Assembly (NCBI RefSeq): GCF_003853705.1
Contig: NZ_QTQI01000010.1
Coordinates: 124,001 to 188,000, forward strand
Direction: 5' to 3'
Source of the DNA: Burkholderia sp. Bp8992
GTDB taxonomy: Bacteria; Pseudomonadota; Gammaproteobacteria; Burkholderiales; Burkholderiaceae
Length of the DNA stretch: 64,000 nucleotides
The notes below the pieces were generated by a model that saw only the letters and a list, made by a program, of their open reading frames with translations, did no database searches and had not been told where the DNA came from. Of this stretch, positions 1 through 8,067 are shown piece by piece. The translations under genes were made by a program, and so were the position numbers. How positions within the stretch are numbered: the stretch's first letter is position 1; each line of letters opens with the position of its first letter.

Positions 1-444
1 CTTGCGGACCGAAGCGAGATTATACGCCGCGAGGGTTTCGATCACGGCCTCCTCGATCTTCGTCACGAGCGTGCGCACCATCAGCTTGCGCCGGCGCAGG
101 TCCAGCAGCAGGTAGACGACGATCTGGCCGGGGCCGTGGTAGGTGATTTGCCCGCCGCGGTCGACCTTCACGAGCGGCACGCCGCTGTCGGCCACCAGCA
201 GGTGGGCCGGGTCGCCGGCCTGGCCGAGCGTGTAGACGGGCGGATGTTCGACCACCCAGATCTCGTCGCCGGTGTCAGCCGTGCGCGTGTCGGTGAACGC
301 GCGCATCGCGTCGAAGCTCGTCTCGTAGGCCTCGAGGCCCCGCCAGCGCACGGTGACCGGCTGGGCCGGCTGATCCGGGGCTCCGGCGGGTGATGCGGAA
401 ACGGCGACAGGCGTGGACACGATGAAAACCGGCGAAACGGACAT
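1..444 (-). CDS. lipB: Octanoyltransferase LipB, 3' end cut off by the window
   Basis: Transfers octanoyl groups from octanoyl-ACP to lipoyl domains of 2-oxoacid dehydrogenases and GcvH, the first step of lipoate synthesis in the cytoplasm. The first 148 codons are present. The family signature HPPVYTLGQ is at residues 67-75 and [12 protein letters not shown] at 96-107. The catalytic Lys and Cys lie beyond the left edge. The ATG at 444 gives an N-terminal extension of about 30 residues rich in Ala, Pro and Val before the conserved fold, so a later start is possible. The usual lipB-DUF493 neighbourhood is interrupted here by the DUF2917/LysR pair. Identification is secure; the exact start is less so. 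Confidence 0.94.
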   Translation of the reverse strand, partial: MSVSPVFIVSTPVAVSASPAGAPDQPAQPVTVRWRGLEAYETSFDAMRAFTDTRTADTGDEIWVVEHPPVYTLGQAGDPAHLLVADSGVPLVKVDRGGQITYHGPGQIVVYLLLDLRRRKLMVRTLVTKIEEAVIETLAAYNLASVRK

Positions 445-527
445 GGGCGGTAGTTTACCGAAAACCCATGGGTCTCGCCGGGCCAGGAAAGGGACGGATT
501 GTCAGTATCCGTCGGACGAAACGAAGG

Positions 528-854
528 TCAGACCGTGCGCCAGCCGTCGTGCAGCAGTGCGCTCACGCGTTCGCGCAGCCGTGCCAGCCCGCCGAGCGCG
601 ACTTCCTTGGGCGGCCGCGACACCGAGAACGCGACGCGCGCGCCCTCGCGCCCTTCCGCGCTGAGCCACAGCCGCTCGCCGCGGCGCAGCTTCAGCGTCT
701 CGCCATCGACCAGGAAGTAGTCGTCGACGTCGTCGCTGCGCGTGGCCCACACCGGCCCGCATTGAACGATCAGCCGCGTGCTGCGTTGCACCTTCATCGG
801 CACGGTTTCGCCCACGGGGATTTCGAACGTGATGCTTGAGGAAATTTCTTGCAT
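528..854 (-). CDS. DUF2917 family protein
   Basis: A cytoplasmic protein of 108 residues with no signal peptide or membrane segment. It is beta-rich and contains the family's Trp and Gly landmarks (CGPVWATR about residue 33, then a Gly-Glu-Arg-Leu-Trp-Leu stretch about residue 61). I recognise it as DUF2917, whose function is unknown. The ATG at 854 is preceded by GGCGGAG at a good distance; a TTG five codons upstream is less likely. It is divergent from the LysR regulator at 957, a pairing that suggests it is that regulator's target. The region 855-956 holds both promoters. Confidence 0.8.
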   Translation of the reverse strand: MQEISSSITFEIPVGETVPMKVQRSTRLIVQCGPVWATRSDDVDDYFLVDGETLKLRRGERLWLSAEGREGARVAFSVSRPPKEVALGGLARLRERVSALLHDGWRTV

Positions 855-885
855 GATCGACTCCGCCAAAAAGTGCTTCGATGGC

Positions 886-917
886 TACAATCGTAGTCAC
901 TTCAAGGCGTCTGACAA
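886..917. promoter_or_regulatory. Divergent promoter region, DUF2917 / LysR
   Basis: On the minus strand TTGTCA (917-912), 16 bases, then TACGAT (895-890) looks like a sigma-70 promoter for the DUF2917 gene. On the plus strand TACAAT (886-891) is a good -10 for the LysR gene, without an obvious -35. The two -10 elements overlap, so the genes probably compete or are co-regulated. Pattern match only. Confidence 0.4.
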
Positions 918-956
918 AACGACCAATTTTCACGTCGATGTGAGGAAAATTAGCAA

Positions 957-1946
957 ATGGACCTCCGACAGCTACCCGCGCTGAACGCCGTTCGTGCGTT
1001 CGAAGCCGCTGCCCGTCACGAGAATTTCTCGCGCGCCGCCGACGAGCTGTTCGTCACGCACGGCGCGGTCAGCCACCAGGTGCGCGCGCTCGAGGAAGAG
1101 CTGGGCGTGCAGCTGTTCACGCGCAACGGCAAGCGGCTGTGCCTGACCGATGCCGGCATGCGCTACGCGCAGCAGATCCGCACCGCGCTGATGGTGATCG
1201 CCGACGCGACGCGCGACGTGCGCGCCAGCGACCGCGACCGGCGGCTCGTGGTGTCGATGCTGTCGTCGTTCGCCGCGCGCTTCATCACGCCGCGCATCGG
1301 CACGTTCATCGAGCGGCATCCGGAGATCGACGTCGAGCTGCAGTCGACCAATTCGCTCACCGATTTCGCGCGCGACGACGTCGATCTCGCGATCCGCTTC
1401 GGCGGAGGCACCTATCCGGGCCTGCATGTCGAGCCGCTGTTCGAGGAGGTGTTCTTTCCGGCGTGCGCGCCGACGCTGAACGGCGGCAAGCTGCCGCAGA
1501 CGCCCGCCGATCTCGTGCACTACAACCTGCTGCGCTCGGACGACGAGCTGTGGCGGCCGTGGTTCGACGCGGCCGGGCTCGACACGCTGACCGAACCGAA
1601 ACGGGGGATCCTGTACCAGGATTCGTCGAACCTGCTGCTGGCCGCGATCGACGGCCAGGGCATCGCGCTGGTGCGCCGCTCGCTCGCGGTGCACGATCTG
1701 CTCGACGGGCGCATCGTGCGCCTGTTCGACATCGACGGGCAGAGCCCGTGGCACTACTTTTTCGTGTGTCCGCCGCCGGTTTTGAACACGCCGCGCGTGC
1801 AGGCGTTCAGGACCTGGCTGCTCGAGCAGGTCGTGGAATACAAGCGGATGTGCGAAGAACTGGACGCGCGGCGCGCGGCGGGGAAATGCCCCGCCGAGTG
1901 TGCGCTGGAAGGAGGATGGAAAGGGATCAGCGGCCGTTCGCGCTGA
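957..1946 (+). CDS. LysR-family transcriptional regulator, GcvA-like
   Basis: A DNA-binding regulator of 329 residues. The N-terminal winged helix-turn-helix (about residues 6-65) opens with LPALNAVRAFEAAARHENFS and includes the typical SHQVRALEEELGVQLFTR segment. The rest is a LysR substrate-binding domain with the conserved D-DLAIRFG strand near residue 140. Overall it resembles the GcvA/AmpR subgroup. The C-terminal tail of about 30 residues, with two Cys, is longer than usual. It is divergent from the DUF2917 gene, its most likely target, and convergent with DUF493 (24 bp between stops). The effector is unknown. Confidence 0.92.
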   Translation: MDLRQLPALNAVRAFEAAARHENFSRAADELFVTHGAVSHQVRALEEELGVQLFTRNGKRLCLTDAGMRYAQQIRTALMVIADATRDVRASDRDRRLVVSMLSSFAARFITPRIGTFIERHPEIDVELQSTNSLTDFARDDVDLAIRFGGGTYPGLHVEPLFEEVFFPACAPTLNGGKLPQTPADLVHYNLLRSDDELWRPWFDAAGLDTLTEPKRGILYQDSSNLLLAAIDGQGIALVRRSLAVHDLLDGRIVRLFDIDGQSPWHYFFVCPPPVLNTPRVQAFRTWLLEQVVEYKRMCEELDARRAAGKCPAECALEGGWKGISGRSR

Positions 1947-1970
1947 TCCCCGGGCCGCCAGGGCGGCCGC

Positions 1971-2282
1971 TCAGAGCACGACCTTGACCATCGGATGGCC
2001 GGTCAGTGCGCGGTAGATATTGTCGAGCTGTTCCTGGCTCGTTGCCCGCACGGTGATCGTGAGGCCCGTGTAATTGCCGCCGCTCGATGCACGCTCCTCG
2101 ATCTTCTCGACATCGATCTCGTTGTCGTGAACGGCCACGACCTTGAAGATCGTGTCCTTGAATTCGGGGTGCGCCTTGCCCATGATCTTGATCGGGAAAT
2201 CGCACGGAAACTCCAGCAGCGACTCCTTCCGGGTATCGATCGCGCCGGTCACCTCGATGGTTTTGGTCGGTTCGCTCATCAT
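1971..2282 (-). CDS. DUF493 (YbeD-like) protein
   Basis: A small cytoplasmic ACT-like protein of 103 residues. It has the family pattern FPCDFPIKIMG near residues 25-35 and a Y-[ST]-x-T-[IV]-x-V strand (YTGLTITVRA) in the middle. E. coli YbeD sits beside lipB, and the family is linked to lipoate metabolism by neighbourhood only; no activity is established. Two adjacent ATG codons (2282 and 2279) follow a clear GGAG, and the start overlaps the stop of the upstream aminotransferase gene in an ATGA arrangement, so the two are translationally coupled. Confidence 0.9.
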   Translation of the reverse strand: MMSEPTKTIEVTGAIDTRKESLLEFPCDFPIKIMGKAHPEFKDTIFKVVAVHDNEIDVEKIEERASSGGNYTGLTITVRATSQEQLDNIYRALTGHPMVKVVL

Positions 2283-3205
2283 TTTCTCCGGGTTAGGTCA
2301 AACTGTTCAAACTCGCGTGCCTTCGCACGCTGGTACGCGTCATACAGCGCCGCGAACACGGGGCCCGGCTTGCCGCCCTGGACGGGCAGGTCGTCGAGCG
2401 ACGTGACAGGCAGCACTTCCTTCGTGGCCGACGTGATCATGATCTCGTCGGCCGCGCGCAACTCCACTTCGCTGATCTCGCGCGCGACGAACGGGATCTT
2501 GCATTCGTCGGCCAGCTGCTCGACCAGCGCGTAGCGGATCCCTTCGAGGATCTTGTTGCTGCGCGGCGGCGCGAACAGCTCGCCGTTCTTCACGATCCAT
2601 ACGTTCGACGACGAGCCTTCGGTCAGGTAGCCGTCGCGCAACTGCAGCGTCTCGAACGCATCGCGTTCGGCCGCATGCTGCGCCATCAGCACGTTGCCGA
2701 GCAGCGAGATCGACTTGATGTCGCAATGCAGCCAGCGGCGATCCTCGGCCGTCACGCAGCGCACGCCCTTCGCGCGCTCTTCTGCCGACGGCAGGCGCAG
2801 CGGGCTCGTCATCGCGAACACCGTCGGCACCGCGTTCGCGGGGAACGCGTGGCCGCGCTTCGCGACGCCGCGCGTCACCTGCAGGTAGACGAGCGCGTTG
2901 CCGTCGCCGAGGCCTTCGGCATTCGCCGCGACCACGCGCTCGATCAGCGCGCGCCAGCCGGCCGCGTCGTGCGGATTGTCGATGCCGATCTTCTTCAGGC
3001 TGCGCGCGAGCCGCTCCAGGTGCTGCTCGATCCGGAACGGCACGTGCGCGCCGTCATGCGCATAGACGGGGACGACTTCATACACGCCATCGCCGAAGAT
3101 GAACCCGCGGTCGAGCACCGGCACACGGGCTTCGGACAGCGGCACCAGTTCCTCCTGCGCCGAGACGCTGAGGTAGACGATCGGTTCGAATTCGGCTTGG
3201 CTCAT
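2279..3205 (-). CDS. dat: D-amino acid aminotransferase (class IV PLP enzyme)
   Basis: A PLP-dependent enzyme of 308 residues that interconverts D-alanine and D-glutamate with 2-oxo acids, supplying peptidoglycan precursors. Class IV hallmarks: LDRGFIFGDGVYEVVPVY near residues 30-47; the catalytic Lys in CDIKSISLLGN around residue 162; a phosphate-binding TEGSSSNVWIV segment near 196-206. The CDIKS context and the GDGVYEV loop favour D-amino acid aminotransferase over branched-chain aminotransferase (which has EG-[TS]-SRN) or ADC lyase. It lies downstream of dacC and is coupled to DUF493, fitting a cell-wall role. The substrate is inferred from motifs only. Confidence 0.88.
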   Translation of the reverse strand: MSQAEFEPIVYLSVSAQEELVPLSEARVPVLDRGFIFGDGVYEVVPVYAHDGAHVPFRIEQHLERLARSLKKIGIDNPHDAAGWRALIERVVAANAEGLGDGNALVYLQVTRGVAKRGHAFPANAVPTVFAMTSPLRLPSAEERAKGVRCVTAEDRRWLHCDIKSISLLGNVLMAQHAAERDAFETLQLRDGYLTEGSSSNVWIVKNGELFAPPRSNKILEGIRYALVEQLADECKIPFVAREISEVELRAADEIMITSATKEVLPVTSLDDLPVQGGKPGPVFAALYDAYQRAKAREFEQFDLTRRK

Positions 3206-3253
3206 GGCAATGACAGATGGGGATGAAGTCGTGAAAACAAAGGCCCGTCGTGC

Positions 3254-4567
3254 TTACTTCTTCTTGCTGAACATCAGCAGGATCGAGTCCCAGATACGCC
3301 CGAAGATACCCGCTTCCGGCACGGCCTGCAGCGCGACGACCGGGAATTCCGACAGCGTCTTGCCGTCGGCGACGATCTTCACGGTGCCGACCTGCTGGCC
3401 TTCCGCGAGCGGCGCGATCAGCGGCGCGTTCACGACGACTTCGGTCTTGACCTTGTCGCCGAGGCCGCGCGGCACGGTCGCCCACTGGTCGCCCTTCACG
3501 CCGACCTGCACGGTGTTTTCCTTGCCCTTGTAGAGGCGCGGCGTCGAGATCGCCTGGCCGCCCTTGAACAGGCGCACCGAATCGAACGCGCTGTAGCCGT
3601 AGTTCAGCATCTTCATGCTGTCCTGCGTGCGCTCGCCTTCCTTCTGCTCACCCATCATCACCGACACCAGGCGGCGCTGGCCGTCGACACCCGGGATCGC
3701 GCGCTTCGCCGATGCGATCAGGCAGTAGCCGGCCGCCTGCGTATGGCCGGTCTTCAGGCCGTCGACCGTCGGGTCGAGCCACAGCAAGCGGTTGCGGTTG
3801 CCCTGGCGGATGTTGTTGTACTTGAATTCCTTCTCCGAGAAGATGCTGTAGTACTGCGGAAAATCGCGGATCAGGTGGGCCGACAGCTTCGCGAGGTCGC
3901 CGGCCGTCGTGTAGTGGTTCGGGTCGGGCATGCCGTTCACGTCGGCGAAGTGCGTGCCCTTCATGTCGAGGCGCTGCGCCTCGGCGTTCATCAGCGTGAC
4001 GAACTGCCCTTCGCTGCCGCCGACGAGCTCGGCCAGCGCGATCGCGGCATCGTTGCCCGACTGGATGATCATCCCGTACACGAGGTCGTGCACGGACACC
4101 GGCTTGTTCGCCTCGATGAACATGCGCGACTCGTCGCGGCCGACGCGGCGCACCGCTTCGCTCGGCGTGACGATCTGCTCCATCGAGATCTTCTTCTTGT
4201 CGAGCGCCTCGAACACGAGGTATGCGGTCATCAGCTTCGTCAGCGACGCAGGCTCGACGCGTTCATCCGCATTGCCCGACGCGAGCACCGTGTTGCTGGT
4301 CGCGTCGACGAGCACCCACGAGCGTGCGTTCACGCCCGGCGGCGGCACCGCGCCCGGCATGTAGGTCGCGGGCGCGCCGGTGAACTGCTCGGCGGCGGCC
4401 GGCGCCGCATGCGCGGCCTTGGCCTTGGCGGCCGGCTTCGCCTCGGCGACGACGATCGTCGACGCGAGCGCGACAGGCAGCATCACGCCGAGCGCGACGT
4501 TGCGCGCGGCGGTGCCGAAGGCGATGGAGGAAGCGAGGGACTTGAGGCCTTGGGAAGACAGACGCAT
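3254..4567 (-). CDS. dacC: D-alanyl-D-alanine carboxypeptidase DacC (PBP5/6 family)
   Basis: A periplasmic penicillin-binding protein that trims the terminal D-Ala from peptidoglycan pentapeptides. The 437-residue product has a long N-terminal signal/anchor region (about residues 20-42) and an Ala-rich linker. It has the three active-site motifs SLTK (108-111), SGN and KTG (in DGLKTGHTQ), and a C-terminal domain ending in the amphipathic FGRIWDSILLMFSKKK membrane anchor. I chose the ATG at 4567 because it opens the signal sequence; the open frame continues upstream without homology. A strong TATAAT lies about 225 bases upstream. It is followed by the D-amino acid aminotransferase after 48 bases. 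Confidence 0.95.
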   Translation of the reverse strand: MRLSSQGLKSLASSIAFGTAARNVALGVMLPVALASTIVVAEAKPAAKAKAAHAAPAAAEQFTGAPATYMPGAVPPPGVNARSWVLVDATSNTVLASGNADERVEPASLTKLMTAYLVFEALDKKKISMEQIVTPSEAVRRVGRDESRMFIEANKPVSVHDLVYGMIIQSGNDAAIALAELVGGSEGQFVTLMNAEAQRLDMKGTHFADVNGMPDPNHYTTAGDLAKLSAHLIRDFPQYYSIFSEKEFKYNNIRQGNRNRLLWLDPTVDGLKTGHTQAAGYCLIASAKRAIPGVDGQRRLVSVMMGEQKEGERTQDSMKMLNYGYSAFDSVRLFKGGQAISTPRLYKGKENTVQVGVKGDQWATVPRGLGDKVKTEVVVNAPLIAPLAEGQQVGTVKIVADGKTLSEFPVVALQAVPEAGIFGRIWDSILLMFSKKK

Positions 4568-5064
4568 GATCGATTCAGGCTGATGGCAGAAAGTGCGGTG
4601 CGAAACGCGCAGGGTTGAACGGCAAGGCGGCGGGCGTTCCGGGCACGCGCCCGACAACGTCGGGCGGCGCGAAACGCGCCGGTTGGACTCGTGCGGAGGC
4701 GTTCGGTTCGCGGCCGTCGCGAGCGGGCGGACAGGCGGCGAAACGAGCGCCGCATGGGCCCAGCCGGGCCGCGGGCGACGCGGAATGCGGCCATTATACG
4801 TGGCCGCGCAGGGCGTTTTCGCGAACCTGGCGCCGCACGGCCGCGCAGCGGCTTCGGGAGGATAGCGCGAGCAGGTTGCGGGCAAGCGCGCTCGAAGCCG
4901 CGCGAAAGGCATGCGCAGGCCGCGTGCAAGTCGGGTTGCGCCGTCGTGCGGCAAGCGACGCGCCGCGCGGTGCGGCGCGATGTCGCGCGAGGTTTCGGGA
5001 AGCGGCACGCATCATCCGGCCGGGTGCCGGTGCGTGCGACGGGACGCCGGCGCTTGCCCGCGGG
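4568..5064. other. Gene-free stretch upstream of dacC
   Basis: About 500 bases of very GC-rich sequence (runs of CGCG and GGCG) between the stop of the hydrolase gene at 5065 and dacC. I see no credible gene. Only the dacC promoter element at 4793-4798 stands out, leaving an unusually long dacC leader of roughly 220 bases. The frames that stay open here are composition artefacts. Confidence 0.6.
4793..4798 (-). promoter_or_regulatory. -10 element for dacC
   Basis: A perfect TATAAT on the minus strand in otherwise GC-rich DNA. No good -35 lies at 16-18 bases (CGAAAA is the best). The predicted transcript would carry a leader of about 220 bases. Confidence 0.5.
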
Positions 5065-5709
5065 CTAGCGCCACGCGTCGACGATGATGCGCTTCAGCAC
5101 GTGCAGCTTGCGGTGGAGGAAATGCTCGGCGCCGGGGATCACGACCACCGGCAGTTCCTGCGGCCGCGCCCAGTCGTACACCGACGCGATCGGCACCGTG
5201 TCGTCGGTTTCGCCGTGGATCACGAGCGTGTTCTCGGGCACGTCGGCCACCTGCCAGCGGCTCGCGGCCGTACCGACGAACACCATCCGCTCGATCGACT
5301 CGCCCGCGTCGCGCAGCCGCTTGGCGACGTGCGACAGCACGAAGGTGCCGAACGAGAAGCCCGCGAGCACGAGCGGCAGGTCCGCGTACGCGGGCTGCGC
5401 GCGCATGTGCGCGAGCACCGCCACGAGGTCGTCGGCTTCGCCGGTACCGTTGTCGTGCACGCCTTCGGTCGCACCGACGCCACGGAAGTTCGACCGGTAG
5501 ACGACATAGTTCAATTGCACGAGCGTGCGCGCGAGCGTCTGCGCAACCTTGTTGTCCATCGTGCCGCCGAACAGCGGATGCGGATGCGCGACGAGCGCGA
5601 TGCCGCGCGGCGCGGCGCCATCCTCGCGCACGGCGTCAGGCAGGTCGACCGCGATTTCGATCTGCCCGACCGGGCCCGCGATCAGCGATTTCTGCGTATG
5701 TACGTTCAT
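5065..5709 (-). CDS. Alpha/beta hydrolase, short dienelactone-hydrolase-like (COG2945 type)
   Basis: A cytoplasmic protein of 214 residues with an alpha/beta-hydrolase fold. Visible are the HPHPLFGGTMDNKV oxyanion region (about 42-55), the nucleophile elbow GFSFG (about 117-121), the acid in GETDDTVP and the catalytic His in PGAEHFLHRKL near the C-terminus. This HPHPxxGG pattern is typical of the COG2945 family of uncharacterised hydrolases. The substrate is unknown. It lies 13 bases downstream of the [2Fe-2S] protein gene, so the two form an operon. Confidence 0.88.
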   Translation of the reverse strand: MNVHTQKSLIAGPVGQIEIAVDLPDAVREDGAAPRGIALVAHPHPLFGGTMDNKVAQTLARTLVQLNYVVYRSNFRGVGATEGVHDNGTGEADDLVAVLAHMRAQPAYADLPLVLAGFSFGTFVLSHVAKRLRDAGESIERMVFVGTAASRWQVADVPENTLVIHGETDDTVPIASVYDWARPQELPVVVIPGAEHFLHRKLHVLKRIIVDAWR

Positions 5710-5722
5710 TCGACCGGCCCGC

Positions 5723-6040
5723 TCAGATCTTCAGGCGGTCGACGACCTTGCCGTCGCGCAGGTGCGATTCGACGATCTCGTCGATGTCGGCCCGGTCGAC
5801 GTACGTGTACCACGTGCCTTCCGGATACACGACCATCACGGGCCCTTCCTCGCAGCGATCGAGGCAGCCGGCCTTGTTGATGCGGACCTTGCCGGGCCCC
5901 GCGAGGCCGAGTTCCTTCACGCGCTTTTTCGCGTATTCCTGCATGGTCTGCGCGTCGCATTGCGCGCAGCTCGGGCGTTCGGCGCCCGGTTCGCGCTGGT
6001 TCAGGCAGAAGAAGACGTGGTGCTGGTAGTAGGAATCCAT
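5723..6040 (-). CDS. [2Fe-2S] thioredoxin-like ferredoxin
   Basis: A protein of 105 residues of the thioredoxin-like ferredoxin family (like the NuoE C-terminal domain), a small electron carrier. Cluster ligands are likely Cys12, Cys25 and the pair in GCLDRCEEGP (about 59 and 63); Cys28 is an extra. The conserved context is VFFCLNQR, then RPSCAQCDA, and VVYPEGTWYTYV follows. The ATG at 6040 gives MDSYYQHHVF, the usual beginning. The frame stays open to 6106 but nothing upstream is conserved. A TATAAT sits about 80 bases upstream. It is cotranscribed with the hydrolase; the redox partner is not evident. Confidence 0.9.
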   Translation of the reverse strand: MDSYYQHHVFFCLNQREPGAERPSCAQCDAQTMQEYAKKRVKELGLAGPGKVRINKAGCLDRCEEGPVMVVYPEGTWYTYVDRADIDEIVESHLRDGKVVDRLKI

Positions 6041-6121
6041 GATGATGGCGAGCGGCCCGGCGCGAGGCCGTGCGGAAAGAGGAGCGATTGCCGTTGCGCG
6101 CGGCAACGGAGGATGCCGAAG

Positions 6122-6127
6122 ATTATA
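6122..6127 (-). promoter_or_regulatory. -10 element for the ferredoxin-hydrolase operon
   Basis: TATAAT on the minus strand, about 80 bases before the ferredoxin ATG. There is no clear -35 at the right distance (GGGCAG is the nearest candidate). Confidence 0.4.
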
Positions 6128-6187
6128 GCGACCGGCGCGCGCGGCTGCCCGCGATACGGCCGCCGCCGCACGGCCCGGACCGCCGCG

Positions 6188-7339
6188 TCAGCGGCGCAGC
6201 GCGGCCGGCAGCCACGCGCGCTCGACGCGCTGGCCGAGCCAGATCAGCGCCGCGTAGGGCCAGATCCACGCGAGCCAGCGCGCGATGCTGTTGAAGTGCA
6301 CGTAACGCCCCTGCCGCCAGCCCGACAGCGTGAAGTCGAAGAACGGATTGACCGGCAGCAGGTTCACGAGCGCCACGCCGGCCAGCAGCGCGAGTGCCGC
6401 GAGCGTTGCACGCCACGTCTCCGGCACGCGCAGCGCGACGAGCGCCGCGGCGAAGCCGAGCTCGATGCCGAGCCGCGCGCCGGGCGTCGCCCATACGACG
6501 ACGAGGCCGGTGGCCGACTGCATGAACGTCGCGGCCGCCTTCAGCACGAGCGTCGCCACGACGAGCGCGATCAGCAGCCGGATGCGCGGCGCGCGCGGCC
6601 GCATCGCGAGCGACGCGACCGCCAGCGCGGCGAACAGCATCAGCCCGCCGAGCGTCGCCTCCCACGCGGAATCGGACAGCCAGCCGTCGACGCGCTCGGG
6701 CCATTCGCTGACCTGCCACGCGGCCGGTAGCCACGCGAGCAGCGCGCCCTGCATCGACGCGTCGGCGCGTTCCCACAGCGCGGCCGGCCAGTCGCCGATG
6801 CCGAACAGGAACGGCGACGGAAACAGGATCGCGAACGGCCACAGCGCGGCGAGCAGCAGCGGCGTCGCGCCGTCGGCCTCGAACCACGCGAAGCGCAGCC
6901 GGCGCAGCGCGCCGCGGTCGAGCAGCGCGCCCGTGGCCGGTGCGACGAGCGCCGCCCCCAGCAGCGCACCGAGCGCGTTGGCGCCGAGATCGAGATTCGA
7001 CGCGATACGCGTCGGCAGGTAGGTCTGCAGCGCTTCCATCGAGCCCGACAGCAGGACGCCGAGCACGCCCGCGATCAGCGTCGCGGTCACGCCGCGCCAG
7101 CGCGGGTGCAGCGCGAGCACGCCGAGCGCGCCGAACGGCAGGTAGCCGAGCACGTTCGTGACCACGTCGAACGCGGTCACATAGCGCTGCATCGGCGCGA
7201 ACAGGTAGTCGAACGGCCCGATGCCGAGCGACACCCAGCCTTCGAACGGATACAGCGACGCGTAGACGACCAGCGCCGCGTAAGCGGCGAAGGCCTGCCG
7301 CGCGAGCGGCGATGCGCGATGCGTGCCGGTCGCACTCAT
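6188..7339 (-). CDS. VanZ-like membrane protein
   Basis: An integral membrane protein of 383 residues with about eight or nine hydrophobic segments. The N-terminal half (residues about 15-145) matches the VanZ-like family: a short Asp/Asn-bearing TM block with VTNVLGYLPFGALG and a SGSMEALQTYLPTRIASNLDL segment carrying the conserved Glu, Arg and Asp. The C-terminal half adds further TM segments ending near a basic tail. VanZ gives low-level teicoplanin resistance in enterococci; in proteobacteria the role is unknown and probably envelope-related. It lies 19 bases downstream of the lipid-transport lipoprotein gene and may share its transcript. Confidence 0.85.
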   Translation of the reverse strand: MSATGTHRASPLARQAFAAYAALVVYASLYPFEGWVSLGIGPFDYLFAPMQRYVTAFDVVTNVLGYLPFGALGVLALHPRWRGVTATLIAGVLGVLLSGSMEALQTYLPTRIASNLDLGANALGALLGAALVAPATGALLDRGALRRLRFAWFEADGATPLLLAALWPFAILFPSPFLFGIGDWPAALWERADASMQGALLAWLPAAWQVSEWPERVDGWLSDSAWEATLGGLMLFAALAVASLAMRPRAPRIRLLIALVVATLVLKAAATFMQSATGLVVVWATPGARLGIELGFAAALVALRVPETWRATLAALALLAGVALVNLLPVNPFFDFTLSGWRQGRYVHFNSIARWLAWIWPYAALIWLGQRVERAWLPAALRR

Positions 7340-7358
7340 CGCGGCTGCGCGGCGCGCG

Positions 7359-7982
7359 TCACGGGGTGCCCGCGTACGCCTGCATGCCGGCCCACGCGGC
7401 GATCTGCGACACGAGCTCGTCGCTCGCGGCTGCGAGCGCGCGGGCGCCGCCGGCCGCGTCCGGCGTGCTCGACGGCGCGCGCGCGACGAACGTGCGCTGG
7501 CCGAGCACCTTGCCGTCGAGCGTCAACGTCGCGCGTGCGGTGACGGCGCCGTGGCTCTGCGACTGCCCGTCGAACACCTGCTCGAATTCGTTCAGGTCGA
7601 CCTTGAGGGTCGGCGCGCGCACGCCGTCGGACCCTTCGAGCACCGCGCCGCGCGACGACAGCGCGCCGCGCAGCCGCTGCGTGAGCAGTTGCGCGGGCGG
7701 CGCGGTCCAGCGGCTGTCGCGATAGACGGCCACGTGCTGCACATCCGCGTACGCGAGGCGGTACGCGAACTTGTCCGAATCGAGCGCATCGGGCGCGGCG
7801 ACGTCGAGCACCTTCAGCGCGGGGCCGGAACCGGCCGTCACCACCGACGATGCGGGCCCGAGGTCGTAGCGGACATTCGACAGCACCGCGCTGTTGTCGG
7901 CGCAGCCGGCCGCCAGCGCGAGCGTCAGCACGGCAAGCGCGGCCGCGGCGGGACGCAGCGCGCGGTCAAGGATTCGTGGCAT
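7359..7982 (-). CDS. Lipoprotein component of an MCE/Mla-type transporter (PqiC/DUF330-like)
   Basis: A 207-residue outer-envelope lipoprotein. It has a signal sequence with lipobox LAAGC (Cys about residue 27), followed by a domain like the ABC-type transport auxiliary lipoproteins (PqiC family): YDLGP near the start, VAAPDALDSDKFAYRLAYAD in the middle. These proteins form outer-membrane partners of MCE systems. I chose the ATG at 7982 because AGGAA lies six bases upstream and it opens directly on a signal peptide; an ATG 12 bases upstream is possible. It is the fourth gene of the operon permease-ATPase-MCE-lipoprotein. Confidence 0.87.
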   Translation of the reverse strand: MPRILDRALRPAAAALAVLTLALAAGCADNSAVLSNVRYDLGPASSVVTAGSGPALKVLDVAAPDALDSDKFAYRLAYADVQHVAVYRDSRWTAPPAQLLTQRLRGALSSRGAVLEGSDGVRAPTLKVDLNEFEQVFDGQSQSHGAVTARATLTLDGKVLGQRTFVARAPSSTPDAAGGARALAAASDELVSQIAAWAGMQAYAGTP

Positions 7983-8067
7983 GGCGTGTTCCTGCATGAT
8001 GTTTCCGGTTTCGATGGGCGTCATGTCCGGCCTTCCGGCCGGACGATCGATGAACTGCTGCCGTGTC